Shown here: piece by piece, positions 32,896 through 43,157 of the stretch
Position numbering within the stretch: the first letter of the stretch is position 1
How the letters are laid out: every line of letters starts with the position of its first letter
Assembly (NCBI GenBank): GCA_948567375.1
Contig: OX419760.1
Location: 39,556,001-39,620,000, forward strand
Length of the DNA: 64,000 nt
Direction: 5' to 3'
Source: Lunularia cruciata
Taxonomy: Eukaryota > Streptophyta > Marchantiopsida > Lunulariales > Lunulariaceae
Translations under genes and position numbers: made by a program
Notes under the pieces: generated by a model
Told to the model about the DNA's origin: nothing
The model's input: the letters and a program-made list of their open reading frames with translations, nothing else
Databases searched by the model: none

Positions 32896-34300
32896 CCTAG
32901 GGAACAAAAAAGGTTCAGGTTGCTCCAAGATTTTTATAGCAACATCAAATTCTAGAATGCATATTTATCGAACCTTCATGGATAGTTTATCCACAAGTTG
33001 AAAGATTATCTCCATCATTAATCTTGAAAACTAGTTGATGAAGGTGATAGTATTTTTGTAGTTTTATTAAAAACTTTCTACAAGATACTTCACCAAAGTC
33101 TCCAAAAGTGTTTTTACTCCACTAAACTCATGTCCTTTTGCAAGTCCTTCCACTCCACAAACCTCACACAACTCCTTGGTCTTAGATCTTCTTCCTCCCA
33201 ATCTTGGTGAAGAAGGTCCAACATGCAAAATCAAGTCAAGTAAACCTCTCCTTTCCTCAATCTCTTGCTCTCAAAGGTCAATGGACATGAACTTGCCTTA
33301 TGTCCCTTCCCTCCACCTTCAAAGCACTTAGAATCACTCTTTCCTCCAAATTGTGTTGGTTTTTGGATCCTCTCAACACTTTCTTCAAATTCTATTCTAA
33401 ACTCTCTTTTCCTTAAATCCACCCCTACAATACCTCAAACCCTTAGGGAATCTTGTATAGCCTCAATTTCCACTCTTGGTGACCCTCCATGTTCCCAAGA
33501 TGAGTCTAAATACTCAAACATGCTTTTTGTTCCTTCACACTCCTTATGCATGAGATCTCAACTCTCTAGAATTGACCCTTCCTCACAATGTCATTCAAAT
33601 CTCTCAACTCTTATATCATAGTCCTCTAAAAATTTTCACACTTGATTACAACTCTAGGGCATCCTCTCCTGCAAAATTTCAGATATTTTGATTGAGCCAT
33701 TTGGCCTAAGCACCTCTCTATTTAGCACATATATTCCAAATTTGGTCTGAAAACCACCTCTCTCACTTTAAAAACTCATAACTCTTTGAACAAGAACAAT
33801 CTATCTCTAATTTTTATGCCAAAAGGTAGGATACAATGAATTAAATTTTATTAAAAAATTTCAAATCAATACACTCTAAATTGAAGAAATGGTAGACTCT
33901 GTATAATTTTCCAGAGAGCATCCAATTGCGGGAGCAATTTACCCTATCAACTTAAAAAAATTCTAGCTCAATGCAAATAGTAGCTCTCACAAAATTTTGA
34001 GTGTGATAACTAAAGAATAACCCAAGCTACCATGTGTAGAAATTTCAAGCCTAGATCTCAAACTTGAGATTTTGCCCAAAATCATCATAATCCCCAAAAT
34101 CGACAATCCATCTCACACAATTTCCCCAAATTCTCTCATGTGTACACAATGTACAAAATCACCTCAAAGACATCATAATGAACTATAGGGTATACAAATG
34201 GATCTTGGTTCTCTAACATAAGTTTAGCCCTCTCCGCTCCTAATGTTCTCTCCAAGTGAGCTCTCATAGTCTCCTATGTCCTCATAGCCTCCTCATGACA
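32896..34300 (-). pseudogene. B2 upstream zinc-knuckle ORF and leader
   Basis: The reverse complement follows B1 10390-11760. The best frame, 33422-33231, reads MDLRKREFRIEFEESVERIQ and then a knuckle-like segment CFEGGGKGHKASSC, in which the second Cys is lost. Adjacent parts are out of frame. It shows that the upstream ORF is a shared trait of family B. Confidence 0.6.
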
Positions 34301-34980
34301 AGGATTTGTCTTGCATATTAGTTTGTGGTCATTTCTAGGTAAGTTTCTAGTCCCAATTTTGCGGTGATGCAAGTTGTCTTTAGAGCTTGAGCTTGGGTCA
34401 TGTTTGCAACTTATATAGATTGGAATTTTTCCCATGACTCAAGTACACTTGATGATTGAAACTGACTTCAACTCTCAAGCAATCTAGGATAAAGATAACC
34501 ACTGTGATACACAATGTTGACATGGAAAAAACCTGCAATTGCCCAACTTGTGAATATCAACAATTGTTGCCAAGCTTGAAGGGGAACTAAATGATAGATC
34601 TTAGAGGTACTCAGATGGCTAAAGTGCTTGTACAACTCTCCAACCTCTTACGAGTCTATATGAGTACAATAATCAACCTCTGCATGTCCCAAACTTTTAG
34701 GATAGTTTCTTCAGAGGGACCCTAGCCCCAAAGCTTTTGTGAGAACTGCTTTGTTTAACAAGTCAAGCAGGGAGGGTCAAAGGTTTAAACCAAATGGTGG
34801 GCCAGGTGCACTATTGTGAGAGAATTGAGCTTTTTGGAGTAATATTTGTCATTGTAGGCCATGCTTTGAATGCCTTGCATCCACTTAATGTGAAATGATA
34901 CAATTAAATGTGTGGATTAGACAAATAATAATAATAATAATAATAATTGTGTGCAAAAAATTATCTTACCTTCTAGAGAG
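34301..34980. other. Unassigned insert in the B2 leader
   Basis: B1 has only about 30 bp between its PBS and the GAGGCTATGAGAG block. In B2 the same block (34250-34300) is about 690 bp from the PBS. The extra DNA has no ORF over 60 codons, no retroviral motif and no clear terminal repeats. It includes a perfect (AAT)8 microsatellite. It is unrelated to anything else in the window, so it could be a host-derived fragment or a decayed small element. Confidence 0.5.
34924..34947 (+). repeat. (AAT)8 microsatellite
   Basis: Eight perfect AAT units lie inside the unassigned leader insert of B2. Nothing else of note is near it. Confidence 0.9.
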
Positions 34981-34998
34981 ATCTTGGCAAGGAAACCA
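34981..34998 (-). other. Primer-binding site of B2 (tRNA-Asp type, degraded)
   Basis: On the minus strand it reads TGGTTTCCTTGCCAAGAT, aligned with TGGTTCCATTGCCGGGAC of B1 and next to the LTR end at 35003. It fixes 35003-35695 as the 5' LTR. Confidence 0.65.
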
Positions 34999-35002
34999 AA
35001 AA

Positions 35003-35695
35003 TATGAGCTGGCCTGTCTCTCACTCATGATGAACCTCTGATGTCTATTATAATAGTGCACCATGGACTGAGAAGGCAAAGAACCCCAACTCCATCATAC
35101 TCCTCCAAGGCTAACACTCCAAGACTCAAACCATTGTTCATTAGAGAACTCAATGAGAGAGAGAGATAATTGCAAATGAAAGGATAATGAGTACCTTCTC
35201 ACCACTTTTTTATATACTTGTGAAATAGTTACACACTAAATTTACTATTTACCATAGTAACTCAAGTTACTAGACTAAAAATTCAAGTAACGTAAAAAAA
35301 GTATAAAGGAATGTCCATCCACATGGGCATATTCCACTAAGCATATGATTTTATCTTGACCCAACCACTAAGTCAAGGATTCCTTCACATGGGCTATCCT
35401 TGGACTATAGAAGAATCCAAAACAAGAAGGCTTGTAGGCCCAAGAGTTCTCAACTCTTTCCTCAAAGTCAAACATCTAGGAATAATACCAAGTCAACACG
35501 TTAGAATCCAAAATAGTGGTGCTCATCTTTTTCACTTCCTCTAAAGTAAGGTCCCCTCTATTTTAGCTATGACTAACTTTAGCTAATCATGACTAATGTA
35601 GAACCATCCTTTATCTCTATATAAATAATCTCTCAAGTACTTGTAATACCAAGCTAAATATCACAATACCACACACATGCATAAAGGGGTGTTAA
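35003..35695 (-). repeat. B2 5' LTR
   Basis: It starts TATGAGCTGGCC and ends GGGTGTTAA, 693 bp, in the same orientation as 8528-9209. The TSD AGTAC follows at 35696-35700. The LTR shows the family TATA region near 35210. Confidence 0.9.
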
Positions 35696-36240
35696 AGTAC
35701 ACATTAGGTCTATTCTTGGATGAGACTTGCCGTATTGTTTGATCTAGCTAGAGTTGGATCACGGGCCAATCCTCTTTATCTTTGATGGGCAAACCTCTTA
35801 CATAGGGAGGTTTAATAACATGCCTTTGATGGGATTTAGCAGCTAGCTCACCTTATTGTTGATGATATTTTGGATGTTGGGCACCCGTCTCAAATAGTGA
35901 TAGTGGCTAATAGGTCATCTATAGCAATGGTAAACATTTTTGGGCAGTCTAGTTTCTGGCAATTTTACCTACACATATGAATTTCCCAAGCTCACATGCT
36001 TTTTGAGAAGGAGGTCTAGACTTTTTTGGGACTCAAATTTATAGTAGTTGATGGAGCTTAACGCAAATGAGAGAGAAAGGGTGATAGGTTTTTGTACCAA
36101 TGTTACCGCCATTTTAGTAGCATCAAGGAATCCATGCATCAGGTGTTAGGTCAAGCTATGGACTTGAACTATTAGACTTGGATTGTAAGCCTTGGATTTG
36201 TGGAGCAACATAAGATCCACTTGATAAGCATCACCACTCG
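35696..36240 (+). pseudogene. E0 C5 methyltransferase, C-terminal part (motifs IX-X)
   Basis: After B2, E0 resumes in the target-recognition and C-terminal half. A readable segment VDDILDVGHPSQ lies near 35866. At 36051 the frame MELNANERERVIGF matches the motif IX area of C5 methyltransferases (E-R-E...GF). About 30 codons later, in another frame, HQVLGQAMDLNY at about 36140-36172 matches motif X, the GQAMD/GNAVP helix that closes the cofactor pocket. Motif order is right after motifs I, II and IV at 2403-2706. Frameshifts and stops are frequent. Together the three pieces cover about 360 codons. Confidence 0.65.
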
Positions 36241-37189
36241 AATACTTGTGAGCTCTATGCCTATTAAGGTGATTCAAGCACATGTTGGGGGTGATGGACC
36301 AAGTGGTTATGGTATTCTTGGGACACAACTAGTGACTACTAGTGAAGGTAGTTTACTTGGGGCTCATCTAGGTGAGGGAGGTCTCCTTAGACTACACTCT
36401 TGGTCTACTTGAGATGCAATTAGAGTAGAGGGATTTCTTTACTCTAAGGTTGGGGGCTCTAGCGGTTGGGAGCATGACATTATTACTCCTAAGGGCCTAG
36501 TGTAGGAACCAATCAGTACATCTTACACTCCTATATCAGTTACAAAGGATACTTGGGAGCCCAATTGGACCCAATCTTACAAGTGGAGAAAGACTAAGAG
36601 TTTAGAGGTTCTTGAGGAGCTACACTAGTTGTTTTATTTTCAATATGAAGGATTTGCATGCTCTAAAAGGACTTGGCATTTGGATTGATCTGACAAATGA
36701 TACACTAGGTTTTCTACATGCTTATAGATATAGTGACATGGAGATGGTATTGATTTAGAGCCAGAGTAGAGACCTTTTTGAGGATAGTTTGGTGGAAATT
36801 TCACATGGAGAGTATGCTTCAACTATAATGATACCAACCAAGAAGGATATGCATGAAAACCACATAAATAGGCAGATATGTGGAGATTACCATCCTATCA
36901 AGTGATAGACTAGGGCTGATTGGTATGTTATGCTTACATTGGAGGAGATCATTGATACAATTGGGCATGCAAAGGTCTTAAGTACTTTGGATCTTTGAGT
37001 AGAATATCATAAATTGGTAATCAAGAAGGAGCACAAGTCCAAGATTAAATTTTGGGCTATTGATCCTTGTAGTAAGGATATATTGTATTAGTGGAAGTTC
37101 TTACTATTTGGGTTAAAGAATTCTCTTACCAAGTTCCAAAGATTCATAAGTAGGATCCAAATAGGATTAGATTTTTCTTTATGCTATAT
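36241..37189 (+). pseudogene. pol: E0 spacer and reverse transcriptase, N-terminal half
   Basis: Positions 36240-36780 form the spacer before RT, with LLGAHLGEGGLLRLHSWST near 36353 and no known domain. RT begins near 36800: IPTKKDMHENHINRQICGDY, LTLEEIIDTIGHAKVLSTLD, then DILYxWKFLLFGLKNS and KFQRFISRIQIGLDFS. It stops at LCYI, directly before the catalytic YIDD, which lies past F at 59981. E1 has lost this whole region, so E0 is the only source for this RT here. Confidence 0.8.
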
Positions 37190-37937
37190 TATAATAATAG
37201 CTAGACATATGATCTACATGTGAAATTTGGTTTGGTAACATCTAGAATGATGTTATACATGATGGACTAAATAGATTAGATAGAGGTATCACCAAAAGAG
37301 TATTTCTAGTAATAGGGCAAAAACCTATACAAACTTGAAAACCTTAAAACCAATAGCTAGACACATGATCTTGATGTGAAATTTGGTTTGGTAACATTTG
37401 GAAGGATTTTATACATAATGGAATAAATAGATCAAAACAAAGTATCACCAAAAGGATACTTCTACCAATAGAGGAAAAACCAAAATATATCTAAAATCTT
37501 TAGAGGTAATTTGGAGGGCCTAAATGGATGAATTAGGCCTTGAAAATATGCATGTGCACCTATTTTTCTTATGAAAAATAGGTTGGCCTTCCCTCCTCTC
37601 CCCCTATTTCTCTCATCAAGAGCTTTCCAATAGTATCTCACCCATATGATTTAGAGATTCCTACAAGAAGATTCCTTAAAGATTCCCTCTAATCAACATT
37701 GGTTTGACCAACCAGATATGACTAGATCCGACATGTCACCCATGCATGCATCTAATATGAGAGTAGAAATCAATGACATGTCACAAATCCATGTATCTGA
37801 TCCAAGGCTTATGCTTCCCTTGCATGTCTTTGCTTTGCTATATAATAAAGCCAAGGTGCTCCTTTGGGGCATCGGAGTTTGAGTATGAAACTTGATTTTT
37901 CTCTTCTGTATTTCTCTACTATCCCTGGGACATTATA
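37190..37937 (+). repeat. F 5' LTR (family H)
   Basis: It starts TATAATAATAGCTAG (from TGTAATACCAATAG) and ends GGGACATTATA, 748 bp. It shows the twofold 150-bp repeat at 37195-37500 and a TATA box near 37839. Confidence 0.92.
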
Positions 37938-37938
37938 A

Positions 37939-37950
37939 TGGTATTTGAGC
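37939..37950 (+). other. Primer-binding site of F (tRNA-iMet type)
   Basis: TGGTATTTGAGC lies one base after the LTR. It differs at two positions from the initiator-Met complement TGGTATCAGAGC, the usual primer site of chromoviruses. Confidence 0.7.
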
Positions 37951-38535
37951 AAGTGTTTCAATCCAAGAGAGTGGATCATCTCTCTTGGAAGAACATGAGC
38001 TACTTAGATTGAGTAATTTTGGGAAAATAAAATCACAGAGCAATTGATAGGTTAAGAGTGTTTTAAAAAGAGGATAGGATGGACGCTCCTAGAGGACAAT
38101 TTCATGCACTTTGTTTTTTGTTCTTGAATATGTTTCATATCAAGGTCATGTACATCCAGCAAGAACAAGTAAGAGTATATCTCATTTACCATTTTGGAGC
38201 ATGGTTCATGGACATAGTGATAAATTCACCAAACCCGGTGATTCTACTTATAGTGATTTATGATAGAGAGTGAGATTCAACAATTTACATTTTTTTGTGA
38301 TGGATGAGAATATCCTAAATCTTTTCCTTTTAACACTCAAGTAGAAATTTGTTATGTAGTTAGACCAAAAGTGATGTTTAGGGGTTTTGTAGTCAAGAAT
38401 TTTGATGATGAATATTATCAACAAGTGATAGCTTGTAAAGTCCCAATGGTAGTCCTAATAGTTCATGTGCACTCCCGAGTAATCATATTAAGTCACTATT
38501 GAAGTAAGAAGTAGTGATTGAACCTTTGTAGGAAC

Positions 38536-39620
38536 CATGGATCAACAATTGCAAGAGTTGATGCAAGGAATGTTGAACAAGTTTTGAGAAATCAAGATGA
38601 CCAAAGAGGCATTACAAAGTCAAGTACAGACCTTCAAGAATGATCAAGCAATCCAGGAAGAAGAATCATCTCACAACCCAATACTTACAATTGAAGTACT
38701 TGGAGAGGCACCCATGCCAATGACATCAAACCCAATCAACAATGAAGCCACATTGTTACTACAAATGAAGAAGACTTGCAACATAAAGCCTTACAAGGGG
38801 TAGTGTTCTATGGGAGTAGTGGAGAATTGTATCTCAAGAATGAATCAATACTTCTTATTGTTCTCAATGGAGATCACCAAGAATTCCGTAGGCTTGTCTG
38901 CATGTGGGTACTTGATCAAGAAAGCCCTCACATGGTGTGATGGTTAGGAATGCTCAATGTTGGCAGAAAGAAGAGAGGTCACGTTGACAACAATGAAAGA
39001 AGAACTACTGAAGAATTTCCAATAAGTGGATTCTATGCAGATGGCCCAAATCCAACTATAGAGATTGAAACAAAAGAATAGCGTACAAGAGTACATGGAG
39101 GCATTTCTTTATCTACAAGTTGCAATAACCAACATGAGTCTAGTAGAGGCTCTAGACAATTTCAAATAAGGATTGAGGGAGCAGATTTGCCAAGAAGTCA
39201 TGGTACAAAATCCTTGCATTGTATTTGAAGCCATTGCTTGCACTCAAACAATAGCAAGGGTACTTGGAAGAGGTGAAGGAGTAGATCTATCTCAACATTA
39301 TTTGGCTGAAATGCCACATATAAGTAGACAAATACTTATGGAATTGAGCAACCCTTAGTTTCAAGACCAAGGAGCACGATCGCTTCAAGGAGAGTAGAGC
39401 TGAGGAGAAGAACAAAGAGATGGAGTCCCAAGAGGAGAAGGAACCCAAGGAGAACAACATTGTTGCTTCAATTGTGGCCATATTGAGCACATATCTATCA
39501 ATTGTCATGCTCGTCTCTCTAGAGGCCCTTGGCCTCCATATAGGCAATCTTTGAACAACATGGTGATGCACCAAAGAGGAGGATGCAAAAATCACCTTGG
39601 AAAATAAAGATAGCCAATAA
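38536..39620 (+). pseudogene. gag: F gag
   Basis: The ATG at 38536 begins MDQQLQELMQGMLNK. The capsid core lies at 38800-39330 (ISRMNQYFLLFSMEI, CGYLIKKALTWCDG, LKQKNSVQEYMEAFLYLQVA, GLREQICQEVMVQNP). Near 39466-39510 an intact zinc knuckle reads CFNCGHIEHISINC (CX2CX4HX4C). At least five stops interrupt the reading. The leader 37951-38535 has no clear gene. Confidence 0.82.
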
Positions 39621-39654
39621 ATATACCTCATGGCCTTACTAGCTCAATAGGGAA

Positions 39655-39834
39655 GTGGAAAAGCAAGAGGAAGAAGAAGATGAGTGCACACAGATCCAAA
39701 AGGTAAACTCACAATTGATTGTTGTGAATGGAGTCTTAGAAGGCAATCAGGTGAGAGTATTATTAGATCTTGGAGCAACAAAGAATTTCTTGTCTCACTT
39801 TGTTGCAATAAGATTGGGGATGGATCTAGAGAAA
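39655..39834 (+). pseudogene. pol: F protease, N-terminal part, cut by the family-A element
   Basis: An open stretch begins MEKQEEEEDECTQIQKVNSQ and carries the active-site loop VLLDLGATKNFLS, in which the usual DSGAT Ser is Leu. It ends at GMDLEK, where the family-A 5' LTR starts (TGTGGTACC at 39835). The rest of the protease is not found at 56527, so it is lost. Confidence 0.8.
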
Positions 39835-40185
39835 TGTGGTACCCACATTTTTGTTTTTCTATGGTTAGTAGTGTTTAATAGACGAAGTAAGCACGGAAAA
39901 GTCAAATTGTGGACAAAGAATGGGCAAAAGTAACTTTGGAGGAAAGCCAAAGAAGCTGACATCCGATCCGATGATGGAGGTACTCGGAAGAGGAGAACGC
40001 CAAAAAAGTCCAAAGATTATCATCTTCGGGTTGGAAGATGCATGAAAGATGATGACCGTTTAAGAACCTCGGTACGTGGCAAGAAAGTACATTTCAAGAA
40101 ACAGCGGGGGCAGAATAAGCATGTCTTGATAGTGACCGAGAGTGCACGCAGAAGAGAGAAATTCACAGACAAAATTGACTGAAGA

Positions 40186-40778
40186 ATGACTGCAATTTGG
40201 GGCAAAATAAAATTGAAACTGCACAGGGGGAAGTTGAATCCTCTGAGTAAATTTCCAATTCCTTTGAGTAGTCATCCTACAGTAATGCATGTCCGGAAGC
40301 CCATCGAGAGTGAGATTTTCCAGAACCCTAAGGGAGTTAGAGTGTCTAGTCTAGGAGAGGGTCTTATTTTCCCACAACGTAGAATGAAAGAACAAATCAT
40401 GGTGAAGAAGGTGGCCAACACGCTGGCGGTGAGAGGTTTTGCAATCCAAAGAGTAGATGTAGTAGCTAGAATTGAAGTCTTGGTTAGACTTCGTATTACA
40501 TTTTTAGCATGGAACTGGAATTTCAATTTCCCGGGAGTGATGGCAGAGATTGCTACCAGTAATTATGAGAAGGGTCCCGAGGTAGAAGGGAAGAGAGGCA
40601 ATCCGGCTCAATGGAATGAGTCGGATTGGAAGTTAGTATTGGGGAGAGAAGCAGGAGAGCCAACAAGGATCACCTTCTATCGGAAGTGTGATGCTGCAGA
40701 GGAGACGGCAGAGATCCGCAACTTGTTTTTGGCTCCGAGAACTACGAATGGCTACAAGGTGGAGTCCTATCGGGACCC
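40186..40778 (+). pseudogene. LTR-encoded ORF of family A, N-terminal part (A4)
   Basis: It opens with MTAIWGKIKLKLHRGKLNPL, the same start as A5 at 47095, and runs through VRLRITFLAWNWNFNFPGVM, KRGNPAQWNESDWKLVLGRE and NGYKVESYRDP. There it is cut by the family-B LTR fragment. The segment is open for about 198 codons. It is near-identical to A5, as expected for two LTRs of one element. Confidence 0.6.
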
Positions 40779-40795
40779 TATATTGGGTCTAAAAA

Positions 40796-41391
40796 TCTAT
40801 ATTAGTCATGGTTAGCTAAAGTTAGTCATAGCTAAGATAGAGGGGACCTTACTTTAGAGGAAGTAGAAAAGATGAGCACCACTATTTTGGATTTTAGTGT
40901 GTTGACTTGGTTTTATTCCTAGGTGTTTGGCTTTGAGGAAAGAGTTGAGAATTCTTGGGCCCGCAAGCCTTTTTGTTTTGGATTCTTCTTTAGTCCAAGG
41001 ATAGCCTATATGAAGGAATCCTTGACTTAGTGGTTGGGTCAAGATAAGACCACATGCTTAAGGGAATATGCCCATGTGAATGGATATTCCTTTCTACTTC
41101 TTGACTTTACTTGACTTTTAGTCTAGTAACTTGAGTTACTACGGTAATTAGTAACTTTGGTACATAACTATTTCACAAGTATATAAACAAGGGGTGAGGA
41201 GGTACTCATCATCCTTTCATTTGCAACTATCTCTCTCTCATTGAGTTCTCTAGTGAGCAATGTCTTGAGTCTTGGAGTGTTAGCCTTGGAGGAGTATGAT
41301 GGAGTTTGGGTTCCTTGCCTGCTTAGTCCATGGTGCGCTACCATAATAGCCATCAGAGGTTCATCTTGAGTGAGAGACAGGCCGGCTCACA
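40796..41391 (+). mobile_element. Truncated solo LTR of family B in the family-A 5' LTR
   Basis: It matches the B1 3' LTR from TCTATATTAGTCATG to its end GGCCGGCTCACA. The first about 100 bp of the LTR are missing, and about 17 bp of unclear origin (40779-40795) lie at the left joint. A portion of the family-A ORF is gone around the site, so a deletion followed insertion. No TSD is left. Confidence 0.85.
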
Positions 41392-41401
41392 GACCATCAT
41401 A

Positions 41402-42157
41402 ATGGAGCAGGAGTTGGAAAGTTTGAAGAAAAGTGCCGCATCAAAAGATCAAGCATGGCAGAGAGAGTTGGCATCCAGGCAAGAAGAAGAAGAGCGATTG
41501 CGAGAAGTTGTCAAGAGCGTGGAACAGCAGAGTATGCAGCATGCAGAGGAGAAGAAGATGCTTGTTGCAGAATACGAAGACGAGTTGAAGATGTATCGGG
41601 AGGAGTTGAAGGTAGAATGCTCTCAAGGATATGAATCGGAATCAGTAGGAGAAAATGCGGGGAAATTAAGAGCGATTTTAAGCATGGAGGCTGAAGGGAG
41701 AATGGAAGAAGCTTGCCTACATGAGTTGAAATTACTTGTGCATGAGACTCGGAAGCAAAAAGCCAAGGATGTAGACATGAACACATTGCTGATTTGGTTG
41801 AGAGAGCGTGTAGATAGGAAAATGTTAGAGGTAGAGAATAATGTTAGTCTTAGACTGGATTTAGTCAATTCAGAGTAAGAGAAAATTTGGAATAGTGTGA
41901 CAGTGGAGAAGAAAACCGATGTTGCAGAAGTAGGAATACAAGTATCATCGGACTTGAAGATTGACACATTAGAGAAGAGTGGGTCGGGAAATAAGAAGGT
42001 AGATAGATTACCCAGGAGCTCAATTGTCGATTGTAGTGAAGAAGTTGTAGAATTAGTAAAGAAATTAGTAGAATCAGGCATACCCAAAGAAGGAGAAATA
42101 GTAAGAAGATCATTGGGTTTGGAAGCCGATGATGAAGTAGACATCGGATCGGGATAG
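41402..42157 (+). pseudogene. LTR-encoded ORF of family A, coiled-coil part (A4)
   Basis: It reads MEQELESLKKSAASKDQAWQ onward through a continuous coiled coil (LREVVKSVEQQSMQHAEEKK, EDELKMYREELKVE), a block ETRKQKAKDVDMNTLLIWLR, and after one TAA at 41876-41878, in the same register, VAEVGIQVSSDLKIDTLEKS and the tail DDEVDIGSG. It corresponds to the second half of the 624-codon frame at 27608-29482. Confidence 0.65.
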
Positions 42158-42276
42158 AAGTCAATTTTGAGATAGGAAAGGGCAGATATGAAGAAATAGA
42201 TTGTCCCTTGGGATCTGTAGGTAGGAAGAGATGTTAGGAAGCGGTGCTAGGTAGGCATATATGCCATTTGCTTCAG

Positions 42277-42284
42277 TATTTAAG
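42277..42284 (+). promoter_or_regulatory. TATA-like box of the family-A LTR
   Basis: TATTTAAG in the context TTCAGTATTTAAGTGAAGC is kept at the same place in A3 (minus, near 27515) and twice in A5 (near 48748 and 49210). It lies about 120 bp past the end of the LTR-encoded ORF and 670 bp before the LTR end. That would place the ORF in U3. Confidence 0.5.
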
Positions 42285-42962
42285 TGAAGCATTTGTAGTA
42301 CGATGTTATTCAGTATTCAAATTTCTGAAGATAGATAAAGCGAAGTGCTGTTCTCAGTACTTGTTGCTTAAGCTTAATTCCGATTGTCAATTTTGTGTTT
42401 GTGTTTGTGAGTGTGTGGAGAATTTCAAAGAGCTACTCAGTGTATCTATGGATGTTGGAATCTACAGCCTTGATCTTCATTCTGTGTGTTTGATCATGAG
42501 TGAAGTGCATCGGAGCAATGCCTTGACAAGTCCAAGAGGAATTGTAGTGTTGTTAGTATTTTGCATTGGTGAGTGCAGCACGAAGTTGATGTGAAGCAAT
42601 TTCGATTGAGGAAGTTGTGTCTTCAGTGGAGGGGTGGAATACAATTCTGAGGCAAAATTGGTCTTTGCAGTGAAGTGCTATCTTTGGGAGAATTTGAATC
42701 ATCACAATCAAGAGTTGTTTGGACAGAATTTGCAATTTTGTGATTATGTATGTGTATTCTTGACAAGTTGTCAAGATTGTGAGCTTGTTACTCTCTTCTG
42801 GGTGTAGTTTCTACCTGAGAGATTGAAGAAGCCATCAAGAAGAACTGCCATTGTGACTTCTGACTTCATATTTGACCAATTTTGGATAGTATCTCTGCGG
42901 GAACAAACTTTACTGACCCAATTACCACAAAAGTGATATTTGTCGGGTTGTCACATGATTTT

Positions 42963-42980
42963 TGGTGCCACTGCCGGGGA
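42963..42980 (+). other. Primer-binding site of the family-A element (tRNA-Asp type)
   Basis: TGGTGCCACTGCCGGGGA lies seven bases after the LTR end. It differs from TGGCGCCGTTGCCGGGGA by three transitions. It proves that 39835-42955 is a 5' LTR. Confidence 0.85.
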
Positions 42981-43157
42981 TACAAATCTCGGAAGTGGAA
43001 GGATACAAAGCCAAATTCAAAACTAGATGTCCATGCAATATGAATGTCTGCATGAAGAGAACAATGGGAAGAGAGAGCTCAAAGACAAGTAGTGCAGCGT
43101 GAAGAAGATGAACGTTTGAAAACCCCATACACTTCAGACGAAATTGAATGAGAAGAG

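Larger units (their letters stand above)
8528..35695 (-). mobile_element. B2: Ty3/gypsy element (Athila/Tat-like) on the minus strand, inserted in E0
   Basis: B2 is flanked by the perfect TSD AGTAC (8523-8527 and 35696-35700). Read right to left it has a 5' LTR (35003-35695), tRNA-Asp PBS (34981-34998), leader with an unknown insert, upstream zinc-knuckle ORF, gag, protease, RT, RNase H, integrase, PPT (9210-9223) and 3' LTR (8528-9209). It was later hit by B1 (9648-23880) in integrase, by a solo family-A LTR (26847-30600) in protease and by a solo family-H LTR (32161-32895) just upstream of gag. B1 is a member of the same family in opposite orientation. Confidence 0.92.
39835..42955 (+). repeat. 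5' LTR of the family-A element (copy A4)
   Basis: It begins TGTGGTACCCACA and ends GGGTTGTCACA, followed by the PBS. At 3.12 kb it is shorter than A3 because part of the coiled-coil frame was replaced by a family-B LTR fragment (40796-41391). It still holds the N-terminal ORF (40186-40778), the coiled-coil end (41402-42157), a perfect palindrome GGCATATATGCC (42255-42266), a TATA-like box and about 670 bp of R/U5-like end. Confidence 0.92.
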
